From Rhodanobacter sp. (lineage in GTDB: Bacteria; Pseudomonadota; Gammaproteobacteria; Xanthomonadales; Rhodanobacteraceae): a stretch of 64,000 nucleotides of DNA. The notes under the pieces were generated by a model, which was not told the origin of the DNA, searched no databases, and saw only the letters and a program-made list of their open reading frames with translations. Shown here piece by piece: positions 1 through 6,486 of the stretch; the first letter of the stretch is position 1, and each line of letters opens with the position of its first letter. Location of the stretch: positions 1 through 64,000 of the forward strand of contig JANJTA010000033.1 of NCBI GenBank assembly GCA_024711345.1, written 5' to 3'. A program made the position numbers and the translations under genes.

Positions 1-133
1 GATGGATCTCTCGAACGTGTCGCAAGCCAAACTCGATGCTGTGGCTCGACAGTTGAATGAACGCCCAAGGAAAACACTAAGCTACGAAACACCCGCCGAA
101 CGTTATCGGCAATGTGTTGCATCCACCGGTTGA
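1..133 (+). CDS. IS30-family transposase, C-terminal end (cut by window edge)
   Basis: The frame is open from the left edge and stops at a TGA at 131-133, giving about 43 residues. The tail NERPRKTLSYETPAERY is the usual C-terminus of IS30-family DDE transposases, and a CVAST ending is also typical. Only the end of the gene is visible, so it is not possible to say whether the element is intact. The DNA just after the stop (134-200) probably holds the right end of the element, but I could not define an inverted repeat without the left end. A mobile element at this edge fits the repeat-rich stretch that follows. Confidence 0.75.
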   Translation, partial: MDLSNVSQAKLDAVARQLNERPRKTLSYETPAERYRQCVASTG

Positions 134-340
134 ACCCACCGTCGAAAGCGGCCATCCAAAACCACTCCCACATTACCTTCATCTTCGAAGGGTGGTGGAA
201 CGTCTGTCCGTATTCCTGGCCGAGCGCCGAGGCTTTTGCTCCGCTCCAGCTTTTCTGAGGAGTGCGGGCCAGGATGGCCCGCTGCTCTACCGGGGTCCCT
301 TGCGCGGCGGTGAGTCGGGGACGACAGGCCGCGCAGCGGG

Positions 341-502
341 CGAGTCCATGGATGGACTCGCCTTTTCGCGCGGGCACGATGCCCGCTCGAAAAGCCCGGC
401 CCCGGCTCACGGACTTGCCGCCCATGGATGGGCGGCAAGCGCCAAGCGGGGTGGCCTTTCTCTTTGGTTACTTTCTCTTTGGCCACGCAAAGAGAAAGTA
501 AC
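341..502. repeat. Cluster of hairpin repeats in the gene-free stretch 134-654
   Basis: The 134-654 interval has no convincing gene. It holds consecutive inverted repeats: 341-349 with 352-360 (9 bp, GG loop), 414-425 with 428-439 (12 bp, GG loop) and 467-480 with 489-502 (14 bp perfect, loop GGCCACGC). The last one, which reads CTTTCTCTTT then AAAGAGAAAG, resembles a dispersed palindromic sequence I recall from Xanthomonas, Lysobacter and Rhodanobacter genomes, where it often sits beside small orphan genes. It could act as a transcription terminator or a mobile palindromic element. Open frames through it look like by-products of the palindromes. Confidence 0.65.
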
Positions 503-654
503 TCGGGCGCCAACGGCGCACGAAAGCTTTTGCTTCTGCTGTAGTGGCAAGCCGGACGCGACAAGCCACACCGCGCCCCAAGCCCGCAGCCGGTGATTGC
601 TACGCTCCCCGCGCCGCCGATCCGGCGGCTTGCGACATACAAGGGAGTGTTTCC

Positions 655-1140
655 ATGTCCAGTGACAATCGAATCTCGGCAGTGCTGTCGGATGAGCAGG
701 TGACCTCGGTGCAGGGCGCGCTGGCGGCGCTGCGCGCGGCGCTGCCGTTTCTGGTGACGCTGTCGGCGCAGGAGCGGCGCGAGCTGCCGCGGCTGGGGCC
801 GAAGTCGGTGGGTTTCGACGAGAAGTGCGTGACCTACATGGCGAACCGGGCGCAGTTCGTGCCGGGCTTCGTGGACCTGGACGAGGTGCAGAAGGATCGC
901 GCCCTGCGCGGCCAGTTGCTGCGCTTCGCGGCGGAGCTGCAGACGCTGGCCGCCAGCGTGGACGACACGCTGCAGCTGGTGGCCAGCGAGGTGTGGATGG
1001 CCGACCTGGCCTACTACCAGAGCGTGCGCGAGGCGGCCCACCGCGGCCGTGACGGTGCGCAGGACGTGTACGACGACTTGCGCCAGCGCTTCCCCGGCCC
1101 GCGCGCCAACCGTGCCGCGCCGGAACCGGCCGCGGCCTGA
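655..1140 (+). CDS. Conserved hypothetical protein, 161 aa
   Basis: Function unknown. The ATG at 655 follows GGGAG at a good distance and starts MSSDNRISAVLSDEQ. The frame is open further upstream into the hairpin cluster, but those codons look non-coding. The product is helical and soluble, with no signal peptide or membrane segment. It shows an LPFLVTLSAQERRELPRLG stretch near residues 30-50 and ends in an Ala/Pro-rich tail. I recall similar small proteins, with an LPFL-LS-EERR-LPK-G core followed by a DD-xxxxGSExxxxAL-Y region, in Bacteroidetes and proteobacteria, often next to short tandem repeats. The same association occurs here, because a 21-bp repeat array begins 10 bases after the stop. 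Confidence 0.75.
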   Translation: MSSDNRISAVLSDEQVTSVQGALAALRAALPFLVTLSAQERRELPRLGPKSVGFDEKCVTYMANRAQFVPGFVDLDEVQKDRALRGQLLRFAAELQTLAASVDDTLQLVASEVWMADLAYYQSVREAAHRGRDGAQDVYDDLRQRFPGPRANRAAPEPAAA

Positions 1141-1149
1141 GTCGTGAAC

Positions 1150-1434
1150 CCCGGCGGGGCGGTCGCCGACCGCGCCGCCGGGACTTTGCAGGTCGGCGCG
1201 GACCTGCGCTACCGCGGCATCGCGGTTCGCCACCCCGGCGCCGCGCTTCGCTACCTCCCCATCGACCTTCCGAACCTCCCCGCCGACCCGGAGCACGTCC
1301 TCGCCGGGGTTCGGAACCTCTGCGTCGAGCTTCGCGACCTCCCCGCCGGGATGCCGTACCTCCCGCCTGACCTGTGGAGCTTCCCGGTCGGGGTTCGCTG
1401 CCTGCCCGTCGCGGTTCGCCAGCTCCTCGCCGGC
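1150..1434. repeat. Degenerate 21-bp tandem repeat array (about 13.5 units)
   Basis: The stretch between the hypothetical gene and the sigma factor (1141-1526) is filled by a repeat of period 21 bp, roughly CTCCCCGYCGRGNTTCGNRAC. Units begin near 1150, 1171, 1192, 1213, 1234, 1255, 1276, 1297, 1318, 1339, 1360, 1381 and 1402. Because 21 is a multiple of 3, both strands stay open and give seven-residue repeats such as LPAGVRN or GEVAKRG. This is better explained by repeat arithmetic than by coding: there is no ribosome binding site and the units drift without codon-position bias that I can see. Function is unknown. Confidence 0.7.
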
Positions 1435-1526
1435 TGACGGAGCCGGGCGCTGCCGTGCGGCGTGCCCCGTGATTTTTTTCCGTACCCTGCGAATCATGGG
1501 GTGAACCCGCGAGGAAGCAGGCGTCC

Positions 1527-2048
1527 ATGACCGGCAGACAACACCAGCAACGTTTCGAGTCGCTGTTGCACGAGCACCGCAGGATCGTGTTCAAGGTGGC
1601 CGGGCTGTACAGCCGCAGCGCGGCCGATCGCGACGACCTGGTGCAGGAGATCGCCACGCAGCTGTGGCGCTCGTTCGGCGGCTACGACGAGGGGCGGGCG
1701 AAGTTTTCCACCTGGCTGTACCGCATCGCGCTGAACGTGGCGATCTCGCAGGCGCGGCGCTGGCCGGAGGCGGACCGCCTGGAGCCGCTGGACACGCACC
1801 ACCTGGAAACGATCGGCGGCGGCGAGCCGATCGCCGAGCAGGACGAGCGGCTGGCCGCGCTGCATGCCTTCATCGGCCGGCTCGACCCGCTCAACCGCGC
1901 GCTGATCCTGCTTTACCTCGAAGACAGGAGCTACGCCGAGATCGCGCAGATCCTCGGCGTCAGCGAAACCAACGTGGCGACCAAGCTCGGTCGCATCAGG
2001 CAGAAACTGCGCGGCCAGATGACGGCCGCTGAAACCAGCGGAGCATGA
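1527..2048 (+). CDS. RNA polymerase sigma-70 family (ECF-type) sigma factor
   Basis: A 173-aa two-domain sigma factor. Region 2 covers about residues 10-75, with DRDDLVQEIATQLW as the core-binding part of region 2.2 and FSTWLYRIALNVAIS as region 2.3-2.4. Region 4 covers about 110-160, with RALILLYLEDRSYAEIAQIL then a recognition helix VSETNVATKLGRIRQKL. ATG 1527 follows GAGGAAG. The stop overlaps the next start as ATGA, so translation is coupled to a membrane protein that may control it. The sequence upstream has a T-run GATTTTTTT at 1471-1479. This could be the -35 side of an autoregulated ECF promoter, but that is a guess. The regulon and inducing signal are unknown. Confidence 0.85.
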   Translation: MTGRQHQQRFESLLHEHRRIVFKVAGLYSRSAADRDDLVQEIATQLWRSFGGYDEGRAKFSTWLYRIALNVAISQARRWPEADRLEPLDTHHLETIGGGEPIAEQDERLAALHAFIGRLDPLNRALILLYLEDRSYAEIAQILGVSETNVATKLGRIRQKLRGQMTAAETSGA

Positions 2049-2716
2049 CGATGGAACTGGACGAGATGAAACAGGCATGGGCGCGCATGGATCTGCGCCA
2101 GGACGGCATGGAGGCGCTGCTGCGCCAGGACTTCCGCGAGCGGCGGATGGACAAGCTGCATTCGACGCTGCGCTGGAGCCTGTGGTGGCAGGCGGTCGAG
2201 ATCACCTGCTGGCTGGCCTTCGTGGTGTTCGTCGCCTCGTTCTGGGTGGCGCACCGGCAGGTCACGCACCTGCTGGTGATCGGCCTGCTGCTGCACGCCT
2301 ACGGCATCGCCGGCATCTGGTCGAGCGTGACCCAGCTGTTCCTGCTCAGCCGCATCCATCTGTTCGACGCGCCGGTGCTGGTGCTGCAGCGGCGGCTGGC
2401 GCAGCTGCGCCGCTTCCGCATGGTCAGCACGCTGGCGCTGGGCCTGCCGTGGTGGTTTCTGTGGCTGCTGCTGCCGCTGGTGGTGCTGACCTGGTGGTCC
2501 GGGACGGACCTGTTCGCCGGGGCCTCGGGCTGGATCGGGGCGAACATGGCGGTGGGCGCCGTGGGCGTCGGCTTCAGCCTGTGGCTGGCGCGCCGCCTGG
2601 CCGCTCGCCCGCTCGGCTCGCCGTGGCTGCGGCGCGTGGTCGATGACATGAGCGGGCGCAGCCTGCTCAACGCGTCGCGCCAGCTGGACGAGCTGGCCCG
2701 CTTCGAGCGGGAGTGA
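2045..2716 (+). CDS. Membrane protein coupled to the sigma factor (possible anti-sigma or sensor)
   Basis: A 223-aa protein with an N-terminal charged cytoplasmic part (residues 1-40, rich in Lys, Arg, Asp and Glu, with WARMDLRQDGMEALLRQDF). About four hydrophobic segments follow, near 43-65, 76-103, 131-153 and 158-182, then a C-terminal soluble helix ending RQLDELARFERE. It overlaps the upstream sigma gene by four bases, which is the usual layout of a sigma factor with its cognate anti-sigma. No zinc-binding anti-sigma HxxxCxxC motif is visible, so the role is inferred from context only. A second ATG at 2051 is possible. Confidence 0.7.
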   Translation: MTMELDEMKQAWARMDLRQDGMEALLRQDFRERRMDKLHSTLRWSLWWQAVEITCWLAFVVFVASFWVAHRQVTHLLVIGLLLHAYGIAGIWSSVTQLFLLSRIHLFDAPVLVLQRRLAQLRRFRMVSTLALGLPWWFLWLLLPLVVLTWWSGTDLFAGASGWIGANMAVGAVGVGFSLWLARRLAARPLGSPWLRRVVDDMSGRSLLNASRQLDELARFERE

Positions 2717-2836
2717 ACGGAGGCGGCGAATGACCGCCGGCTGAATCGATGCGGGCGGCAGGCGTCATCCCGCCGCGGGGTCGCCTCGTTTGCTGCCTTC
2801 AACCCGCCACGGTGGCGGTGCGAGGGAGAGGACACC

Positions 2837-3442
2837 ATGAAAGGGTTCTACCGCAGATTGTTGGTCGCCAGCATCATTGCCGGCGTCGGCCTTTGTGGCG
2901 CGATGGCCGCCACGGCGCAAACCACGGCCAGTACCACCCAGCGCGACGTCAAGCAGCAGCAGCGCATCGAACAGGGGCTGAAATCCGGCCAGCTGAGCAC
3001 GGCCGAGGCGGCGCGGCTGGAGCGGGGCCAGGCGCAGGTGGATCGCCTGCAGGCACATGCGCTGCGCGACGGCAGCCTGAGCGCGGCCGAGCAGGCGCGC
3101 CTCAGCGCGGCGCAGAACCGCCAGAGCCGGGCCATCCATGCCGAGCGGCACGACGGCGTCGGCGGCAACCCGCAGTCGCGCTCGTCGCGGCGGATGCAGC
3201 GCGATGTGGCGCGCGACGTGCACCAGCAGGCGCGCATCGAGCACGGCGTGCAGTCCGGCGCGCTGACCGCGCACGAGACCGCCCGGCTGGAAGCGCGCCA
3301 GGCACATGCCGCGCAGGTCGAGCAGCGTGCGGCCAGCGACGGCCACGTGGGGCCGCACGAGCAGCGCCACATCCAGCACGTCGACCAGCGCAACAGCCGC
3401 AGCATCTACCGCAAGAAGCACAACGCCCGGGTGGTGGGCTGA
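2837..3442 (+). CDS. Secreted protein with two copies of a helical repeat domain
   Basis: A 201-aa product with a signal peptide (residues 1-28: Lys/Arg start, hydrophobic core, cut near ATAQ-TTA). The mature protein is an internal duplication. Residues about 36-110 and 128-200 both follow RDVxxQxRIExGxxSGxLTxxExARLExxQAxxxxxE or similar, then DGxxxxxEQxxxxxxxxRxSRxIxxxxH. It is rich in Gln, Arg, Ala and His and lacks cysteine in the mature part, and each copy probably folds as a small helical unit. Function is not known. GAGGGAGAGG upstream gives a strong ribosome binding site. It follows the sigma and membrane pair by 120 bases, so it may or may not be one of their targets. Confidence 0.75.
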   Translation: MKGFYRRLLVASIIAGVGLCGAMAATAQTTASTTQRDVKQQQRIEQGLKSGQLSTAEAARLERGQAQVDRLQAHALRDGSLSAAEQARLSAAQNRQSRAIHAERHDGVGGNPQSRSSRRMQRDVARDVHQQARIEHGVQSGALTAHETARLEARQAHAAQVEQRAASDGHVGPHEQRHIQHVDQRNSRSIYRKKHNARVVG

Positions 3443-3463
3443 GCGGCGGCGGTCGTCCGTGTC

Positions 3464-3503
3464 GGGTTCGCGCTCCCGCGCCGTGCGCGGCGGGCGCGAA
3501 CCC
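3464..3503. terminator. Hairpin between convergent genes
   Basis: GGGTTCGCGC at 3464-3473 pairs with GCGCGAACCC at 3494-3503 (10 bp), and further G/C pairing is possible inside. It lies between the stops of two convergent genes. There is no T-run, so it may act as a weak bidirectional terminator or only as an mRNA 3-prime end stabiliser. Confidence 0.45.
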
Positions 3504-3508
3504 GGCGC

Positions 3509-3994
3509 TCAGCGCGCCCGCGGCTTCAGCCGCACGTAGAGCTGCTTGCGCACGCGGGCGATGACCTGGCCGGAGGCGGTGGTCACCTCGGTCTCGAACC
3601 AGCGCAGCACCTTCTCGCCGCCGGCCGCGGCGGCGCGCAGCTCGTCGACCACGCTGGCCTCGAGCTTGAAGTGCGCATAGACGTCCTCGTAACCGGGCGC
3701 CACGAAGTCGATCGCCCCGGCCTTGTCCCACACGTAGTAGTCGCGGCCGAGCTGGTGCATCGCCAGCAGCATCCAGAACGGGTCGACCATGGCGAACAGG
3801 CTGCCGCCGAACTGGCTCTTCACGTAGTTGCGGTTCCACGGGCGCAGCCGCAACGCCACCTTCGCCTCGGTGTAGTCGTCGCTGAGCGACAGCACGCGGA
3901 TGCCGCTGCACAGGTACGGCGGCCACAGGTTGAGCAGGCGGCGGAAGAGGGAGGCGCGCACGCGGGGCTGGTCCAGGCGGGGGAGGGCGATCAT
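3509..3994 (-). CDS. DUF4442 / hotdog-fold thioesterase-like protein
   Basis: A 161-aa cytoplasmic protein with features of the DUF4442 branch of the hotdog superfamily: an LWPPYLCSGIRV segment near residues 24-35, RLRPWNRNYVKSQFGGSLFAM with the conserved Asn and Gly at 50-70, and a C-terminal strand pattern ending in VRKQLYVRLK. Hotdog proteins of this type are usually acyl-CoA thioesterases or relatives, but no substrate can be assigned. The start at 3994 gives a full-length domain. It lies downstream of cnoX on the same strand, separated by a doublet of REP-like hairpins. Confidence 0.7.
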   Translation of the reverse strand: MIALPRLDQPRVRASLFRRLLNLWPPYLCSGIRVLSLSDDYTEAKVALRLRPWNRNYVKSQFGGSLFAMVDPFWMLLAMHQLGRDYYVWDKAGAIDFVAPGYEDVYAHFKLEASVVDELRAAAAGGEKVLRWFETEVTTASGQVIARVRKQLYVRLKPRAR

Positions 3995-4030
3995 ACCCGA
4001 GCGTACGTGGCGGTATGGGCGTGCTTTCCT

Positions 4031-4104
4031 GTAGGGCGGGCACTGCCCGCCGCTTTTCGCGTTGCAGGAAAGCGAGAGTCGGCGGGGAGTGCCCGCCCTA
4101 CGCC
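4031..4104. repeat. REP-like hairpin, GTAGGGCGGGCA family, copy 1
   Basis: A GTAGGGCGGGCACTGCCCGCC head is mirrored by a GGGAGTGCCCGCCCTAC tail, forming a long imperfect stem with nested palindromes. This layout is typical of extragenic palindromes of Xanthomonadales. It is followed within 15 bases by a second copy and lies between two same-strand genes. Confidence 0.75.
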
Positions 4105-4117
4105 ACTGTGCTTTTTA

Positions 4118-4191
4118 GTAGGGCGGACACTGTCCGCCGCTTTTCGTGGTGCTGGAAAGCAAGAGCTGGCGGGCAGTGCCCGCCCTACGCC
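4118..4191. repeat. REP-like hairpin, GTAGGGCGGACA family, copy 2
   Basis: A second, slightly diverged copy with head GTAGGGCGGACACTGTCCGCC and tail GGGCAGTGCCCGCCCTAC. The paired base changes in the head (GGACACTGTCC against GGGCACTGCCC) keep the inner palindrome intact, which suggests the hairpin itself is under selection. With copy 1 it forms a BIME-like doublet just downstream of cnoX. Confidence 0.75.
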
Positions 4192-4213
4192 ATGCCGTGT
4201 TCTGGAGAACGGG

Positions 4214-5080
4214 TTAGAACAGCAGAGATGCCATCCGCCGCCGGTAGCGGCCGACCAGGTCGGCGTCGTCCAGCGTGGCGAAGGCAGCGAGCAGGCGCTT
4301 CTTGGCCTGGCCGTCGTTCCAGTCGCGGGCTTTCTGCAGGATGACCAGGAACTGTTCCAGGCCGGCTTCGGCATCGCCCTGCAGCAGCAGCTGCACGCCG
4401 AGCTGGTCGCGCGCGGCCCAGTCGGCGGGGTCGGCCTGCACGCGCTGCTGCAGTTCGGCGATCGCCGGCGCGTCCTTCAGCGCATGGGCCAGCTCCAGCT
4501 CGCTGCGCAGGCGCACCGCGCGGGCGTCGGTGGCGAGGTTGGCCGGCAGCGCGGCCAGCTCGGCCTCGGCGGCGGCGACGTTGCCGGCGCGCATCAGCGC
4601 CAGCGCCAGGTCGAGTTTCAGTTCGGGCCGGTTCGGCTCGGCGGCGATCGCCTGCTGCAGCCGGTTGATCGCCTGTTCGGGGGTTTCCTGCACGGCTACT
4701 TGCTCGGCGGCCGGCTCCGCCGCCTCCAGCGGTTGCAGGTGGCGCGACAGGAATTCGCGCAGCTGGCCCTCGGGCAGCGCGCCGGTGAAGCCGTCGAGCA
4801 CCTGGCCGTCCTTCACCAGCACCACGGTGGGGATGCTGCGGATGCCGAACATGCCGGCCAGCTCCTGCTGGGCGTCGACGTCTACCTTGCCCAGCCGGAA
4901 CGCGCCGTTGTATTCGGTGGCGAGTTTTTCCAGCATCGGCCCGAGCGTCTTGCACGGGCCGCACCAGGTGGCCCAGAAGTCCACCAGCACCGGCGTGGTC
5001 AGCGAAGCCTGCAGCACGTCGGCCTCGAAGGTCTCCTGGTCCACGTCGAAGACGTGCGAAACGGGGGCGGCATCGGTCAC
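4214..5080 (-). CDS. cnoX: CnoX/YbbN-type thioredoxin-TPR chaperone
   Basis: A 288-aa protein, similar in length to E. coli YbbN (284). The N-terminal thioredoxin domain (residues about 8-115) carries an intact WCGPC at 39-43 and the cis-Pro in RSIPTVVLV. The C-terminal part (about 135-285) is a TPR-like helical array. The family binds unfolded, oxidised proteins and passes them to GroEL or DnaK. The E. coli member lacks the CxxC pair, so this form may also reduce substrates, as described for the Caulobacter protein. I chose the GTG at 5078-5080 because GGAG lies six bases upstream. An in-frame ATG at 5137 would add 19 unlikely residues. Divergent from the pqi operon. Confidence 0.85.
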   Translation of the reverse strand: MTDAAPVSHVFDVDQETFEADVLQASLTTPVLVDFWATWCGPCKTLGPMLEKLATEYNGAFRLGKVDVDAQQELAGMFGIRSIPTVVLVKDGQVLDGFTGALPEGQLREFLSRHLQPLEAAEPAAEQVAVQETPEQAINRLQQAIAAEPNRPELKLDLALALMRAGNVAAAEAELAALPANLATDARAVRLRSELELAHALKDAPAIAELQQRVQADPADWAARDQLGVQLLLQGDAEAGLEQFLVILQKARDWNDGQAKKRLLAAFATLDDADLVGRYRRRMASLLF

Positions 5081-5218
5081 GGGAAACTCCAGCTCGGCGG
5101 ATGCCGGTTCAGATCGGGGCGTTGACGAGCATATCAAGCGGTCGCGCGCGGTTCAGCGCCGCCACGCCAGATTTGCGAGAATCCGCGCATCGTCCTGCCG
5201 AGGCAAGGCACCGGTTGC

Positions 5219-5836
5219 ATGGGCACGAGCTCACCTGAAACGCTGCTGGTCTGCGAGCACTGCGACACGGTCTACCGCCGTCGTCCGCTGGCCCGCGGCG
5301 AGGTGGCGACCTGCGCGCGCTGCGGGGCGGAGCTGGAGCGCCACCACGCGCTGAGCGTGAACGCGATGCTGGCGCTGATCCTCACCGCGATGATCGTGTT
5401 CGTGCAGGCGAACATGTGGCCGATCGTGACGCTGGGCCTGAGCGGGCAGCAGAGCAGCACCACGCTGTGGGGCGTGATCCTTGCGATGTGGCGCGAAGAG
5501 GCCAAGGTGGTGTCGGTGCTGGTGGCCGCCACGCTGTTCTTCTTTCCGCTGATGAAGATGCTGCTGCTGGGCTGGCTGCTGTGGTTCGGCAAGGCTGGGC
5601 GGCGCGCGCCGGGCTTCGTGCCGCTGATGGTGGCGCTGCACCGGCTGGGGCCGTGGACGATGAGCGAGGTGTTCGTGCTGGGCGCGCTGGTGGCGATCGT
5701 CAAGGCGCATACCTATTTCGACGTGACGCCGGACCCGGGCATCTACGCCTACGCGGCGCTGACCCTGCTGATCACCATCTTCGCCGGGGTGGACCTGCGC
5801 CAGCTGTGGGACCAGGTGCCGGAGCGCGCCGCGTGA
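5219..5836 (+). CDS. pqiA: PqiA-like inner-membrane protein, first half
   Basis: A 205-aa protein corresponding to one of the two domains of E. coli PqiA (417 aa). It opens with a zinc-ribbon-like CEHC (residues 12-15) and CARC (31-34) pair, then has about four membrane helices, including NAMLALILTAMIVFVQANMWPIV. Pqi/Let systems are MCE-protein machines that move lipids between the inner and outer membranes; PqiA is the inner-membrane component. The stop overlaps the next start as GTGA, so the two halves are translationally coupled. It is the first gene of a four-gene operon, pqiA1-pqiA2-pqiB-pqiC. Confidence 0.88.
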   Translation: MGTSSPETLLVCEHCDTVYRRRPLARGEVATCARCGAELERHHALSVNAMLALILTAMIVFVQANMWPIVTLGLSGQQSSTTLWGVILAMWREEAKVVSVLVAATLFFFPLMKMLLLGWLLWFGKAGRRAPGFVPLMVALHRLGPWTMSEVFVLGALVAIVKAHTYFDVTPDPGIYAYAALTLLITIFAGVDLRQLWDQVPERAA

Positions 5837-6486
5837 GCGCCCTGCCGCGCGCCGCCGAACTGGGCCTGATCGCCTGCACGGTGTGCGGGCTGGTGTGCCG
5901 CAACGTGCCCGGCGACCCGCAGCTGGACGGCGACGGCGTGGACGACGCGATGGCCTGCCCGCGCTGCGGCAGCACCTTGCGCCGGCGCAAGCCGCACAGC
6001 TACACGCGCACCTGGGCGCTGCTGATCGCCGCGTTCATCCTGTACATCCCGGCCAACGTGCTGCCGATCATGCGCACCGCCAGCCTCAACGACGTGGACG
6101 ACAACACCATCATCAGCGGCGTGGTGGAGCTGTGGGTGAAGGGCTCGCCGGACTTGGCGATCATCGTGTTCACCGCCAGCATCGTGGTGCCGATGCTGAA
6201 ATTCCTCGCGCTGGGCACCTTGCTGGTGAGCAGCCAGCGCGGCAGCGGCTGGGCGCGCACGCAACGTGCAAGACTCTACCGGCTGGTCGAGCTGATCGGC
6301 TACTGGTCGATGCTGGACGTGTTCGTGGTGGCACTGCTGACCGCGCTGGTGCGCTTCAGCGTGCTGAGCCTGGTGGAACCGCTGCCCGGCGTGATCTTCT
6401 TCGGCCTGACCGTGGTGCTGACCATGCTGGCCTCGATGAGTTTCGACCCCCGCCTGATCTGGGATGGCAAGGATACCGATGACTGA
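5833..6486 (+). CDS. pqiA: PqiA-like inner-membrane protein, second half
   Basis: A 217-aa protein matching the other PqiA domain. It has a CTVC (residues 15-18) and CPRC (43-46) zinc-ribbon-like pair, then RTWALLIAAFILYIPANVLPIM and further membrane helices. The GTG start at 5833 lies inside the stop of the first half. Its own stop at 6484-6486 overlaps the pqiB start at 6479. Having each half as a separate protein implies that the membrane component works as a heterodimer of the two PqiA domains. Confidence 0.88.
   Translation: MSALPRAAELGLIACTVCGLVCRNVPGDPQLDGDGVDDAMACPRCGSTLRRRKPHSYTRTWALLIAAFILYIPANVLPIMRTASLNDVDDNTIISGVVELWVKGSPDLAIIVFTASIVVPMLKFLALGTLLVSSQRGSGWARTQRARLYRLVELIGYWSMLDVFVVALLTALVRFSVLSLVEPLPGVIFFGLTVVLTMLASMSFDPRLIWDGKDTDD

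Noticed and set aside
1150-1434. CRISPR array
   Set aside because: Units are contiguous 21-bp degenerate repeats with no spacers, and no cas gene is present.
1144-1437. A 97-codon plus-strand frame across the 21-bp array
   Set aside because: No ribosome binding site, only drifting repeat units, and no homologous pattern; the frame is open because the repeat length is a multiple of 3.
103-1497. A 464-codon minus-strand frame with seven-residue repeats
   Set aside because: It lies opposite the 161-aa gene and the hairpin cluster, and its repeats are explained by the 21-bp DNA repeat. No start signal is seen.
3671-5125. Large plus-strand frame (484 codons) opposite cnoX
   Set aside because: It is Gln/Arg/His-biased with no recognisable domain and lies antisense to cnoX and the DUF4442 gene, across the REP doublet.
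5081-5137. N-terminal extension of CnoX from ATG 5137
   Set aside because: The extra 19 residues do not resemble the family and the GTG at 5080 has a good ribosome binding site.
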